Shown here: positions 22,501 through 34,556 of the stretch, piece after piece
Layout: every line of letters starts with the position of its first letter
Numbering within the stretch: the stretch's first letter is position 1
Origin: Dryococelus australis
Lineage: Eukaryota; Arthropoda; Insecta; Phasmatodea; Phasmatidae
Assembly: GCA_029891345.1 (NCBI GenBank)
Contig: CM057002.1
Location: 67,784,590-67,848,589 of the forward strand
Length of the DNA stretch: 64,000 nucleotides
Direction of reading: 5' to 3'
Position numbers and translations under genes: made by a program
The notes under the pieces: generated by a model
What the model saw: the letters and a program-made list of their open reading frames with translations, nothing else
Told to the model about the DNA's origin: nothing
Database searches by the model: none

Positions 22501-23461
22501 CCATCACTTCGCGTTATAAACCGGCGTGAAGCTCGAGTCCACAGTCGTCTACACACTAAAGCCGATCTCACTTTCTCACTGGCCACTGCCACAGTCAGTC
22601 TCCAAGGGTGCTACACGATTGGCGCAGAGTAATGGAGATCATGTCGGTCGAGCGGAGGTCCAATGTCACACATAAAGCTAACATAATTTTATGACGCCTA
22701 GTTTGTCAATAAAGTATGGCATCAAATCATAGGATTTCTTAGATATCCTTAATAATTTGAGGTCGGCACACTTTTACTTGAATTCCAAACAAGCTACAAG
22801 TGAGCCGCTGCAATAACACAGTGTTTTATTGGTCTCTTTGCTCACGTACTCTCGTACTATTGGTCAACACCGCACCAGACAGCCTTCTCGCCCAATCAGA
22901 AGTGACCTGCTGACACGCCCTGATGGAGGGCGTGGCTAACTTCACGTCCTCCAATACTGTGTCACTATGGCCGTACTTGTACATTGTGTTTACAAGTTCT
23001 TCATGATCATTGGCCATATTTTATAGTGACGAGTTTTATTCGGCCCAGCGGTATTGTTTGATGGATAAATATTCATTTCTTTGCTTGTTGCTTAACATAC
23101 TTTACTATGGAATTGAGTAGAGAAATGCATGGGGTAGTTAAAACTTGGGTATTACTAATTAATCGTTGCCTGCGAGGCAGCGACATAAGCAAGGTGGTAG
23201 CAGAAGACGTTACTGCCACTCGCAGAAAGTCCAGATATAAATAAATATGAACAAATTTTGGAAAAATAACTGGCTATTATGTACAGGAAATTAAAATAGC
23301 CGATTGCAGTAAGTTTCCATTGAGCGTGCACTTGAAAGTAAAATATATTTTACATTACGGAAATGGGTTTTATCGTAGTGTGCAAAGTGTTCACTTCATA
23401 AATCGAACTTCAGGCCCTGTCTAAAATTAAATCTTGTGTATACAACTGCCTCATGGACTTC

Positions 23462-23697
23462 GAGACCTGCAAAATTCGCGAGTTCAATGATCTGCAGGTT
23501 AGACTCTATAATCTTATGCATAAATATGTCGATGTCAAAAGTGCATTGGTTGTCTGCTATCAGGCAACGACAGGACCACCCTTCTCAAGGAGGTGTCAAC
23601 ACTGTATGGACAATTGTTAAAGTTATGTAAGCACACGTGTTTTGAATTGCAGCTTTCTCCAAAATCAATCCGCGAATTCTTCAGGTCTCTACTCGTG
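23462..23697. mobile_element. Short hAT-like element
   Basis: Ends GAGACCTGCAAAATTCGCGA and, inverted, TAGAGACCTGAAGAATTCGC. About 235 bases, no convincing flanking duplication. Confidence 0.6.
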
Positions 23698-23714
23698 GTA
23701 TACGGGCATCATGT

Positions 23715-24369
23715 TGAGAGTGCTCATTGCGGTAAATTCAGCACTTTCGAAAGCCCTGCTTTGTATGTACTTATCTTATTGCATTGCATCATTGTACCGT
23801 ATCCATATTTCACGTTGTTAAGGGCTTAATCACTTTATTCAAGCGTCTATCAAGTGAAACTGCGAAATCATTGGAAAATAAATAATTATATTCACAACAT
23901 TTACTTAACACTTTTAATCAGAGCGTTAGTACATAGATCTACTTTCCCCTCCGTGCATCGTTTCCAACTGTACTGGGTTCGTACCTAAAGACCTGCAAAA
24001 TTCGTGTTATTATTTGGTACCATGCTGTAATTCATTGCCCTATATCTGTCTGAGTGTAATTCGTGCTTCCGTTGGTTACTGGCAACTGTACAGCGTCAGT
24101 GCTGATTGGTTGCTCGGCAGTTCAGCTTTAGCTATTGGCTAAAAGCGTTTTCTGAGACATACCACACAAGTTGTCGGCCAATGGCAGAAGAGAAACGAGC
24201 ACACAACATCTTGCTGTTTAGTCTGCAGTCACAAAATAACGCGAATATCACACGTATCTATTTATAACACTCACTACTCAGCATGGCCGTTGAAATATGC
24301 GCAGGTAGTGGTGGTGACATTTTCCAAAGGTTGTTTCCAGAAGTGCTCATGCGAGCGTGAGCAGCCTCT
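23715..24369 (+). mobile_element. Family A element split by a younger hAT-like insertion
   Basis: The left half, 23715-23985, ends at CTGTACTGGGTTCG. The right half resumes at 24269 (ACTCACTACTCAGCATGGCC) and ends near CATGCGAGCGTGAGCAGCC. The intervening 23986-24260 is a separate element. This copy lies directly before the first coding exon's acceptor. Confidence 0.8.
23986..24260. mobile_element. hAT-like sub-family B element inserted in family A
   Basis: TAAAGACCTGCAAAATTCGT opens it and the right side AATAACGCGAATATCACACG ends at TATCTA. Flanks TTCGTACC and TTTATAAC agree at only 5 of 8, but both sides rejoin family A sequence cleanly. Confidence 0.75.
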
Positions 24370-24439
24370 ATCAGTGTGTGTGTGTGTGTCTCTGTGTGTG
24401 TGGCTACTGTAGTGGTGTACATGTATGTGTCTGTGCAGG

Positions 24440-24760
24440 ATGAAGGTGGCGGCTGCGTTGTTAGCCGTGCTGGCAGCGACTACGGCCCAGGAGCTGAGAG
24501 ACTCGCGCCAGACAGGCAACTATTTATCCTCGCCGCAGCAGTCTAGGGCACCTCCTAGGTTCGCCTATCAGGACGACGAAGGCTTGAGCCGCAACACTGT
24601 CACCCCGTCCTCCGCCCCCGTGGTGCTGTCGGGGCAGAGCGCCTACCGCTACCGGGACTCCGCCGCCTCCGAGCAGCAGGTGCGGCCACAGCCACTGCCC
24701 CAGGTGCGCCGTCCCCCGCCGCCCCCAGGACAGCAGCAGCAGCAGCAGCAGCAGCCCCAG
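24440..24760 (+). CDS. CPAP1-type chitin-binding protein, first coding exon (residues 1-107)
   Basis: This exon carries the start and secretion signal of a cuticular protein analogous to peritrophin. The acceptor TGTGCAG is followed by G and then the ATG. Residues 1-17 (MKVAAALLAVLAATTAQ) form a typical signal peptide with likely cleavage after the alanine/glutamine region. The rest is a low-complexity linker rich in Ser, Pro, Arg and Gln, ending in a run of five prolines and eight glutamines encoded by pure CAG codons (24731-24755), a probable length-variable microsatellite. The donor is CCCCAG|GTCAGA, phase 0. The open frame continues past the donor to 24814, but that part is intron. The protein is expected to be secreted to apical extracellular matrix or cuticle. 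Proline/glutamine-rich flanks around one chitin-binding domain are usual for CPAP1 proteins, and I do not assign a subfamily letter. Confidence 0.85.
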
Positions 24761-25734
24761 GTCAGACACCATGCCAGGGGCGTAGCCAGGGGAGGGAGCC
24801 GGGCTTGTACATAACCTCACACTGCACCGCAGTGAACTACTAGAATTTGTCCTATTTAAGGCTGTTGCCTGGTTGAGAATATGGCATCGAGAAATATATG
24901 TGCATGGAAAACCTATGTGTGAGAAATGATTCTCTCATGCTCTGTATTGAGACAAATATAACCATTTGTTTTTTAGTAAGTTTTCATTTAATCCGATCGG
25001 TAACACATTAATTTGTGAGCTCCAGTGTTGCAAACACGTAATATTTTGGTACGCACTCTACTCGTGTCTAGCACTTCCTGTCTTGCAGACAGAGAACAAC
25101 GAGCTGCCTGCGTGCTCTATGACATTGGCTCTAACCATTCACTACTCAGTGGTGTAGATAATCCCACACATCAGATCAGCCGCAAGGAAGACTCTCATAT
25201 TACTTGCCACTGTTTTTTAACGTGTACAGTACTGGCCATAAGTTGCATTTAGTTGCAGCATGTCCACAATGGTGGACACTATGAATGAACGGGTTAATTA
25301 TTAAGTTTTTTTAATTTCTTCAGAAAGAGGATATACATTAATGTTACAAAAGGCTTCTATAGCAAAGAAGCACGTATTTATGTGCTTAAAAAAGTCCCTG
25401 ACGGTGTATGTGTGTGTGAGAGTATATATATGTATATAAGAGCAACTCCAAAATTCCGCATTTCATTAACATGTATTTCTCTACACCAAATTCTATAGCA
25501 GGCAACAGCCTTAACACCCATGCCACTGCCACCACTGCATTCTCAATTTAACCATCATGTCCTCCGGTGGACAAATGTCTCGCTAATTCACTGCCCTTAG
25601 TAAAATCATGTCTTCAGTAGAATACAGCCCATGTTATAAATCTCATACCTAAATTTAAGACGGTTTGCTACATAAATAAACACGAAACACATGCATTGAA
25701 ATCGTCAGGTTTTTGGAAGCGATATTTTCTGGCA

Positions 25735-26258
25735 ATACACTAAACTGAGAAATGCTGTACGCGGTCTTGAGTTCTGCCATTGGCTGCCAATTTGTGTGGC
25801 AAGCCCGTAGGACTCTTTGAGCCAATAATAAATATCCAACTGTAAAGTGATTAATTTCCTGTCGCAATGTCAAACGGATTAGTGAGTTTAATCGATAAAT
25901 TTGAGATGTTCTTAACATCGACGTCTTGAGAGCCGATGAGGGAGAAATGAAGGGAGAATGGAGCAGCATCGGAATGCAAGGACGCGGGGAACGGGAGATC
26001 TCCGAGGAAACCCCGCAACCCTCCGGCCAGCGGCATCGTCCGCCACGATTCCCACTTTCTAAAATCCGGACGTGATTGAACCCGGTTCGCCTTGGTGAGA
26101 GGCGAGCAGTCTAACCGCTCAGTCATCGCGACCCTTATGGTCCAATGGGTATTTGTAAGCCAGCAACGAAAAAGAAATCATGCATTTTACTCAAATGCTT
26201 ATAGGGCATTGAAGTTTCTCATTGCACTGAATAATAACGCGAATTTTGCAGGTCTCTA
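25735..26258. mobile_element. hAT-like sub-family B copy (inverted) split by a SINE
   Basis: The right end CGCGAATTTTGCAGGTCTCTA at 26238-26258 is well kept. Left of the SINE, 25735-25890 keeps TGCCATTGGCTGCCAATTTG and GAGCCAATAATAAATATCC. The left terminus is not clear. Confidence 0.55.
25895..26135 (-). mobile_element. tRNA-derived SINE inserted in a hAT-like element
   Basis: On the minus strand it reads CGCGATGACTGAGCGGTTAG (A box), GAACCGGGTTCAATCACG (B box), a body with GTGGCGGACGATGCCGCTGG and the TCAAGACGTCGATGTTAAGA tail. Sequence on both sides belongs to an inverted copy of the hAT-like family ending at 26258. Confidence 0.85.
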
Positions 26259-27257
26259 CCCATTAGGTAGTCAAAAATTGGTATCAAAATAATTATGCTT
26301 TTAATTGTGATAATTAGAAGTGCCTGGATTCATTGGTCAGCAGCCTTGACTTCTACACACTAGAGTCACGATTGTTTAATATTCATTGGTTGTTGCGAGG
26401 TGATAGCAGTTTATTCTTTACTCAAGTTCGTAGCACGTGATATGTCTCATCATTAGTTCCTGATAATTACTGGCTAAACACAAGTTCATGGCATGCCAGA
26501 ACCACTCTGATACAGTCACACTAAAGTATACGTGCTTGGAGTGTAGCATTTCTCAGAGAGAATGCGCAAAATTCACGTACCTCTCTCTGGTGATAAAAAT
26601 ATGCTATTGCTGTTCACTGTGATGCATTTTATTATACTGAGAGACAATTTTCTGCTAGGATTTATGGTAATCGACACCTGGATCAACACCACTTATGCCG
26701 GATAAAATCCCTCCCTTCACTTCAGTTAATGTAACCTCTCCCCCCCCCCCCTTTTTTTGAGCTTGCCACTCCTCGCCCGCGTTGAGACATTTCTGGTTAT
26801 GCCACTGCCCTCAAGTTAAATTATGTCGTAAGATTAACACTTCACTAGTTAGAGCGACGCACACAACATTATTAAGTTAACATGGTTTATTATTGTACAT
26901 AAACAAACAAAAATATTTCTATTGAGATCTGCAGGTCCACGGAAGCGAATATAGAAAAACCAAGTCATGGCAGTCCTAAATAATATTTTTTGCTTCCTCT
27001 GTGGGCAGATATTTTGCCAGTGGCCTGCATCACTTTCGAGCTGTTTCTTACAGCATATATTTGCACGTTGAAGTGCGTAGTGAGATACTTTGCTGAAGAA
27101 TTGTATCTTGCCACCGAAATATCTGCTTACAAAGTTGGCAGACATTGCTGTCTACGGCTGCTCTTTCTTTATGTTTCTATGTTGCCCAGAAACTTGCAAA
27201 CTTCAATTAATGTATTAGAAGGGTATTTTATTTACCACGCACTGTTCGTAAATAGCG

Positions 27258-27420
27258 GACCTCCCGTGGCGCAGTTGGTTGGTGCGTCGCCTGTCTACGG
27301 CGAGGGAGGTCCTGGTTTAGAATCCTAAGTAAGGCATGGGTGTTAGTTTAAGTTAGGTCATAAGTTCGTATGTAAACCTCCCCTTGATAAGTCCTCAGGC
27401 ATAACACCGGGGAACGTTAA
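27258..27420 (+). mobile_element. Second type of tRNA-like SINE
   Basis: The head differs from the main family: CTCCCGTGGCGCAGTTGG (A-box-like), then GTCGCCTGTCTACGGCGAGG and GGTTTAGAATCC (degenerate B box, 27314-27325). The next ~100 bases (GTAAGGCATGGGTGTTAG, ATAACACCGGGGAACG) are not tRNA-like. It cannot fold as a normal tRNA because the T arm and acceptor pairing are broken. Confidence 0.5.
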
Positions 27421-29250
27421 TAAGCACTTTCCAATACCAATGTTAATAAATAATTGCAATTAAAGGCCAATTAACTCTGCTTAAATACGATATGTTTACA
27501 ATATTAGTTAAGTATGAAAATGGGGTTTTTACACATATTATGTATAGAGAATGAAGTGATAATCCAATAGTTTGACTTACGGCACAACCTACTGTGAGTG
27601 CGATGTGCCTTTTCAAACTATGTACGTAGCTCGAAGGTGCTGAAACGAGACACACTTGATGCAGTAACAAACCTTAAGCTGTTTCGAATGATTCAGGATG
27701 ATGTTCAGCAGTAATGCCGTGAACAGGAAGATACTATTTGTTGCCAGTGTCTATACTTTTATTTTACACTCATCGAAATAAAAAAAAAAGTGTTTAATGC
27801 CTTTAAAATGAAATATGCTTCCAAAATGGCCTCGCTGTTAAACTGGCCTTTGTTGTGTAGTTGCCTTTAATCAGTCTATGGGGTGAGGGTGTAACAATTT
27901 TTTTTAATAAGCTAGATGTTAAATGCAAAGGTCACTTTGATTTATTTAAGTTTTGGAGATCAGAGAAATAGCTTGGTTTGCTAGTTACTGGTTTTTGACA
28001 AACCAAATTTAAGCATACTTATTCCTCAAAACAATAACACGGAAAATTACGCCAACTACTATAACACTTTATTCATTTTTAACATACTTTAGCACACACA
28101 CATATATATGTATGTATATATATAATATGTTTGCTGTTATCGGGTTTGGGAGAAGGCAGTACCACAGCAATGAACACCATTAACCATCAAATACGTGAGT
28201 GAGCGTGATTGATAAACTGATAGTAAATATGCAATCTACGCCATAATATACACTTAGGATATTTCGATAAACTTTCCGTGGATCATATTTTGGTGCGGTA
28301 TCGTCTCTGTACCATGTTGGATGTTGCCTTAAGGATGCTCACTCATCGAAGTGTTATCAATCAAACTGCTATCAATCGTACTTATTTATTATGTGTTTTG
28401 TTCTTTTGTAAGAAGATGAAGTTTGAGCTTGTTAATAATATATAAATATATAAAAAATTAATTCATATATCTGGCAATTTGCAATATTCATAGTCATGTG
28501 GAGCTCGTGTAAAATGCATACATGCCAATAAAGTGTGTTTGGCCGAAATTGGTTCACTGGTTCTCATTTTCTGTTTCAAGGTCATGGGTTTAGAAAATTT
28601 CTCAGCTATGTGTCATGCTTTACCTAGTATTACTAATGGCATGCCGCGGTTTGCCTTTTCCCAAATAAACTTTGATATTGAAGATAACATTGTGGCTGGG
28701 AGTTCTCATCAGTTGTTTGTTTAGCTTATCTCTTTGATGGGGTTTCACACCCCAGCGCTGTTGTTCTATGCATGACGTAGCATGTTTATCAGTTGTAAGT
28801 CCGTACAAGCTCAACCATTTGCTCTTGAGCCTTTGCACGAAACAGACGTACAAAGGCCGCGGTAGGGTAGTGGCCAGACTTTCTTTTTTTTTCGTGTCCA
28901 GCCAAAGTCCGATCATGCATTTTTTTTATCACCCCGTACCTGTGCCCTTTCTGGATAATACAGGGGTGTGACATGTTCCTTTTTATATATGTTTATTCTT
29001 TTATTTAATACTTTATTTTCTCATTATAGCCTTTAATGGATTACAGTTTTATATACTATTACAACTATCTACACCATGTTGCCTGGAAGGTGAGAGTGGC
29101 GCGGTTTTCCTGCATTCTACCCTGACTCCCCTAGCAGCTTGGGGGTCAATTTATTGACATTCTATTCTATTGGTTATATTATGTCTATATTGTGACACTA
29201 CACTACTACTACTTAGATTATATATTTATATTTCAATTCCAGCCAAAAGT
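27421..29250. other. A+T-rich intron sequence, nothing recognised
   Basis: Only short frames, TA microsatellites (28104-28125) and no clear repeat boundaries. Confidence 0.45.
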
Positions 29251-29257
29251 TTTGGAA

Positions 29258-29370
29258 CTACCGGATTTTCGTATGTGGGAATAGTGCTGAACGAGGCCGC
29301 TGGTCTGCTGTTTTTCTCAGTGCATTTCCCCCGCCCTTGCATTCCTGGGCTTCTCCATCCTTGACTAATT
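29258..29370 (+). mobile_element. SINE fragment, 5'-truncated
   Basis: Only the body is present: ACCGGATTTTCGTATGTGGG, GCCGCTGGTCTGC, CATTTCCCCCGCCCTTGCAT. The tRNA-like head and the tail are absent. Confidence 0.75.
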
Positions 29371-29562
29371 TCCCCCAGGAACTTATCCATCAGTGTTACA
29401 AGAACTTCACAGCCCTGTATCAATAATTTCCCACATAAAAAACATTTCTGTAACCTCTAAAAGGACGCCACTGATTATAAATACTTTGCACAATAAAGGA
29501 TGCTTGACTGGGGCAGAATCAACTCGGCACGCCACTTGCTGACAACCAGCGAGTGATGAACG

Positions 29563-29632
29563 TAGTACAGTACAGTGTAGTGTAGTGTAGTGTAGTGTAG
29601 TGTAGTGTAGTATAGTGTAGTGTAGTGTGTAG
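29563..29632. repeat. TGTAG microsatellite
   Basis: About a dozen units of AGTGT/TGTAG, with one TATAG variant. Confidence 0.95.
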
Positions 29633-30335
29633 AAGTAGGAGTGTGGCGAGTGGCTTTACAGAGAACAACAGAACTGTTGTTCCTATAGTACTGGGTATAG
29701 AAGACTTGTTTCTAGCTTGTCTTCAATATCAAAGAATATTTAACCGTGCTCGAGGTGTTTATGTTTTTTTTTCACACACATAAATATCTACTTACTTTCC
29801 ACAATTCATCACCAACACGACAGACAAAGGCCAGTCAGCTTCCATGATCAAACACTCGCAGTGCAGTTGTGACGAGGGAATTGTCCGCGAGACTTGTTCC
29901 ACGGGCGCTCGATAACGGCGAAGCAGGCAGGTTCCAGCAGCCACATATTGCTGACGAGGCTTGCCTTTGTTCCAGAGTCGTCGCTCCATGTAGGTCGAGG
30001 GCTCGAGACAGTCTCCCGGTGAGAGTGTGTGCAACAGGAAACTAATTATATAAAATCTCTAACGGACGATGAAAATGAATAGGAATCCAGGTGCCTCAGT
30101 AGTTCCTGCTGGCTATAAAGTCGTAATAATTGCTGACACCAAGAATGCTGGCTTGTTTAAAAGCAGTGCTTTATGTCAATTCGTCAATACGAAATTTATT
30201 TACACTATGAAATCGAGCATAGGTTTAGTTAAGCTCTCTTCTACTAGGTTCATAAAGCATGTCGAATTATGTTATTCTTCCGCGAGTGTTTTCAACATTA
30301 GCTCACTATTCGCTGTAATAAATATCATAATCGAG

Positions 30336-30545
30336 TATGCAAACCGGGCTCAATCCCCGGCCGGGCCACTCCCGGATTTTCACAATTGGGAAACGTGACG
30401 GACGATTAGACTGGTCTCCGAGTTTTCTCGGGGTTTTCCCATTTTCCAAGTCCTCGCATTCCGGTGCTGCTCCATATTCACATGATTTCTCTCTCATCTG
30501 CTCTCAAGACGTCATTGTTAAGACCCCGCACAAATCACTCAACTC
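30336..30545 (+). mobile_element. SINE, 5'-truncated
   Basis: It starts inside the tRNA-like part at ACCGGGCTCAATCCCCGG (B box). The body (CACTCCCGGATTTTCAC, TTTTCTCGGGG) and tail (AAGACGTCATTGTTAAGACC) complete it. The A box is missing. Confidence 0.82.
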
Positions 30546-31278
30546 GACTCCAAGTCACGTGACTGGCATGAGTTTGTTATTGAACAGCGTGCAAGCGTAC
30601 TCTTCCTCTACGGCAAGGTTGTGTAATGTGAAACTCGGGACACGAGGTATGTTTAATCGGAATCATTAAACGCCTGTTGTTGACAGAGTCCTTTTGAACG
30701 GTGGCTTTCTGAGCAAGTTGGGGAGAAGAATAAATAAAACTTTTTCGTTTGTTGGATCCGTCTGTGGCCGAGATTGTCGTAGTACCAGTACAGATGGGGA
30801 TTTGTCGCGAAAATGTTGAACGGCATATTATGTTTAAACGTCATATGCATGTATATTTCTTCCCTCTCTGTCCGCAGTACGTCTGACAGGCCCAATGAGA
30901 CTCGTGTTACTCAACACAAATAACCAGCCCGCGAACAGCTGCGATCCAATCATACAAGTATTAGCAAATCACAGTGTGTTGGAGACTACCTAGGCACGAA
31001 ATGTCTCCGCATCTCTAAGAATGGTCAGAAAGGAAATAAAACTAATAAGTGATGCGAATAGTGTTCAGGTAAGCAAGAAGGAGATAGCTTTGACTGGCGG
31101 GTCAGTTACGTAAGGGACGAGTGGTAGAAGGCTATGGCCCAGGCACGAGTTCTACAACGGCAGCTCGCTACACGATCCTCCTGGAGTGCACAGAAAGTGT
31201 TTCAAATTGCACGTTCCCTGCAGCCAGCTGAGCGCAGCCAGGTGCAGCGGCCTGCTAGGATCGCCATACTCGTATTCC

Positions 31279-31615
31279 TTATGCCCGGTTGCATCACCGT
31301 GGTTCGAAACTCGATTTGAGATCGGATCTAAGATCGACACAGAAAACTGTTGCACCATTCGAGTTCAGAGCTGAACTGGAGACCGAGATGAAGTTTGAAA
31401 TCTCGGTCCGAGATCAGCAGCCATCATCCACAAATGTAGTTTGAAAATACGTCAACAGTAGAACTACGTTCGATTGTTTTCTTGGGAAATTAAAACAACA
31501 TTATACGCACTTGAATATTATTCATTAAAATTCGTTCAACAATAATTCGCTTAAAACAGATAAAACATAGTACATCTAGTTATATATATATATAAATAAA
31601 TAAATAAATAAATAA

Positions 31616-31650
<35 letters not shown>

Positions 31651-31851
31651 CACACTAATAGCAAAATTTGTCTCATACTTAATCTCGATCTCTCACATTG
31701 GAACCAAGATCGAGGAATCGGAGATCCAGAATCATGAAATTTCATTGGTGCAACACTTTTACATTGGAACCAAGATAAAACTGGATCCTGATTCGGAACT
31801 AGGATCGTTCGACCGCGGATCGGGGAATATGTTGTTGCAACCTGGCCTATG
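31279..31851. mobile_element. Inverted-repeat element with TTATGCCCGGTT ends, expanded copy
   Basis: The left end TTATGCCCGGTTGCATCACC and the inverted right end CATAGGCCAGGTTGCAACAA match each other and the copy at 34557-35008. The interior has repeated 'GATC' half-sites (GATTTGAGATCGGATCTAAG, AACCAAGATCGAGGAATCGG). An A/T microsatellite (31580-31648) has expanded inside it. Confidence 0.75.
31580..31648. repeat. Compound A/T microsatellite
   Basis: TA dinucleotides, then eight ATAAA/AAAT-type units, then TA dinucleotides, inside the element at 31279-31851. Confidence 0.95.
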
Positions 31852-31904
31852 TTTCTGGCCAGTGTTCGATTGTCCTAGACACGCTGTCTGTTGTACTGTC
31901 AAAT

Positions 31905-32335
31905 GTAACAGGCGACGACTGTCAAGTGCTTTCAAAACGTCACGCACATTACAAACACCATTTCACAACACTCGAACACGGCTAAATACGGGGTTTTCGA
32001 AGATCTGTATCTCGAAATATACGCATCAGATACGTACAAAACTACTCAAGGACACTGCACTGAACCTTCTATCAGACTTTCCACCAATACAATATCAGGA
32101 TCGCCGCTTGAAGACGCACAGGAACAAGCAGGGTGACGAAAACACTGCACGCCAGTTGTGAGCTTTGCGCTTAGGGGGCGATGGCACACTTGAAGAGCGT
32201 GGCAGTGTAGCCCTTATCGTTGCCGCGCTTCTTGGCCTCTGACGCGGCAGAAGCTGCAGGCTGGTAGGCGGGGACCTTAACCCGTGCACTCTCCGTTCCC
32301 ATGATGGACGCCGTGTTGTGTTGCACACAGATAGT
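31905..32335 (-). repeat. Dispersed repeat with a 43-codon open frame
   Basis: The region matches 58700-59050 at about 70-80% (CAAGTGCTTTCAAAACGTCA, CTGTATCTCGAAATATACG, GTGGCAGTGTAGCCCTTATC). On the minus strand, ATG at 32301-32299 opens MGTESARVKVPAYQPAASAA... and ends ...GYTATLFKCAIAP with a stop at 32171. This part is unusually G+C rich for the region. The second copy has stops in the same frame. It looks like a fragment of a gene or retrotransposed transcript that became repeated. I do not recognise the protein. Confidence 0.45.
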
Positions 32336-32554
32336 AATTATGGTTGAAACTGTTCGCGACAACATACCAGTGACAAGTGATTCGAAATTCTTCCGTACGA
32401 AATATATAATGTATTGACTTTTCTGCACCTGTGAGTGGTCCTTACTCACATCAACGAACAAATAATACGTTCTTCACTGTTAGCGAAAAGCACTCTCTAC
32501 ACAAGTGCACTACACTTTGAAACAATATACTATTGCAACACTTGTGTTTGTAAA

Positions 32555-32815
32555 GTGCCAGGTAAACAATTGTAAATTACCAAAATATTATTTTTTACTT
32601 TCTTTTTTAATGCATATAAGTATAATAATTAACAAATTTATAAAATATTAACTTTTTTAATAATTTCGTAGCTTTACTTTATCGACGCATGAATATGTGA
32701 GTAGGCCCGCACCAATGTTAATTTCGCATATAAAGGAGAATAGTGCACAACTTGCATATAAATAGATGTTAATCATGGCTTTCAAAAGTGCTTATTTTAC
32801 CGTGAACAATCTATA
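32555..32815 (-). mobile_element. Family A element, truncated
   Basis: Only about 260 bases of one side remain, ending TCAAAAGTGCTTATTTTACC and GTGAACAATCTATA. Interior landmarks ATCGACGCATGAATATG and AGATGTTAATCATGGC are recognisable. Confidence 0.75.
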
Positions 32816-34087
32816 GTGACATGAACCAACCAGTCGTAGTGTAGAGCGGTAGCATTGTTTATAACTCAGTTGCACACAGGGAAGATCATAGAGCACTGAG
32901 CATCTCACAGTACAGTGCCGGTCAAACATAACATTCCTGTCAACATGTACACTGTCACTGTGTCACTGGGGCTGCATGGATTAAAGACATGTCCTCCTTG
33001 TTAAATACTTTAGCTGACCTGAACAACAAATGCGGCTGCAGTGCCGTAATGTGTTCGGCGTTTCTATGATATGTCCATCACTGATAACATACTCTACGAC
33101 AGACACTTCAGAGCTAGAACAGAGGCAATGTTCATTGGTAAAGAAGATAAATTATTCCTTAACTGCACCCACATAAAATAGGGTGAAATAAATAAATAAA
33201 CAAGCTTCACTGTCCAGCAAAATGAAGGACTGTCACTGGCCAGTCAGGGTCCGGGTAGTTGTAGACCCGAGTGTCTCCCTGTCCTCTCTCCTCTATACAT
33301 GGAGGTAATGCCCCACTCCAGGTCTTCATGTAGTCAGGGCTCCGTCTAGAAGCCCGTCAGTCAGTGGTGTAATCCCCGCTCCCTAGAGTGCACCACACTC
33401 TGCGTCAGTCAGTGGTGTAATCCCCGCTTCCTAGAGTGCACCACACACTGCATTAGCGGAGTGATACTGCATGTCGTGTTGGAACTATCACTGCACTCAG
33501 CTACTCTTCACTGTGAACCAGCGAACGAGTTGCGACAAACATCTGCCAAGTTCGCAGGGAGTCACATACTGATTTAACATTTCAATAACGACGTCATTTT
33601 TATTATTTAAGAGAGTTTGGACAATGCGTTCTTGCTAATTTCAAACTGACGTTAATCTTAAGTTGAAACTGTGAATATTGCTTCGTGTCAGTGACATGTG
33701 ACAACAAAAATCTATGAAAACTACTTTCGGCGTCATAAAAATATCACCAATAATTGCAATCACTGACAGAAGGGCATATTCACAGTGAATTACGCAGTTT
33801 TGAAACGGTGATCTGAGGCTGTGCTCACGTCATGTCATGTCATGTGCTCATGTCATGTTTTGGTGGCGAAGACAGACCGGTGACTATTCCAACATAACAA
33901 CTCCCCGTCGTTCTCTTGGTGTACATACTATAGTGGAAGAATCGCCATACATAATCGTGGCGCCTGAAGACCTCACTGTTCTCTCTGCTCGTCTATCTCA
34001 GCAAGAGCGCGCAAGAAGTTTTCTTTCTTTCTCTTTCTAGCCCATTCCATCCCACATGCCTGTCTCTGTCCTCTTCGTAAATATGTA
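32816..34087. other. Intron sequence with a diverged repeat
   Basis: 32820-32950 (ACATGAACCAACCAGTCG, GTGCCGGTCAAACATAAC) resembles 53060-53180 (GATATGAACCAGTCGGAAC, GTGCCTGTCAAACATTAC) and, more weakly, 21300-21400. Function unknown. No gene seen. Confidence 0.45.
33355..33450. repeat. 48-bp tandem duplication
   Basis: CGTCAGTCAGTGGTGTAATC ... GAGTGCACCACAC occurs at 33355 and 33403 with two or three differences. Confidence 0.95.
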
Positions 34088-34315
34088 GGGAACTGTGCAA
34101 TTCACGTTAATACTTGTCATCAGACAAGACTTCACAGTGGTGTATATACTGGAGCCGTTGCTGGTTGCTGTGTCAATGCTAAGCCGCTTCCCTTCTGACT
34201 GCACAGCACGCACATGCCAACATGAAGTGTTGATTCATTGCCGCTGAGCTAACCAGGACTCGTCACAATAAATATTATCCAAAGGAAAGAGTAATTCGAA
34301 ATTCGCAGATCTATA
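34088..34315. mobile_element. hAT-like non-autonomous element
   Basis: TAGGGAACTGTGCAATTCAC at the left and GAAATTCGCAGATCTATA at the right, about 225 bases, lying in the large coding intron. No matching flanking octamers seen. Confidence 0.5.
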
Positions 34316-34556
34316 CCAATCGGTAAATGTTTGAGTATTCGTCGTGTCTCTGCCTTATGAGCAGCAGCAGGAATGTTCTGTGACCTGCGACGACGTATGC
34401 TATCTCTCGAGCAGGCAGTTACTCGGCTCCCAAGTCAAGGCCAGCTGTAGCCGCATAACCTGCGCCAATGTCTCGACAACGAAGTGCACTCAGTCAGCTC
34501 ACACTGCTGGCACCGCAGCAATGAGCAGGCAGCTGAACGGTGTACTCGGTCTACTC

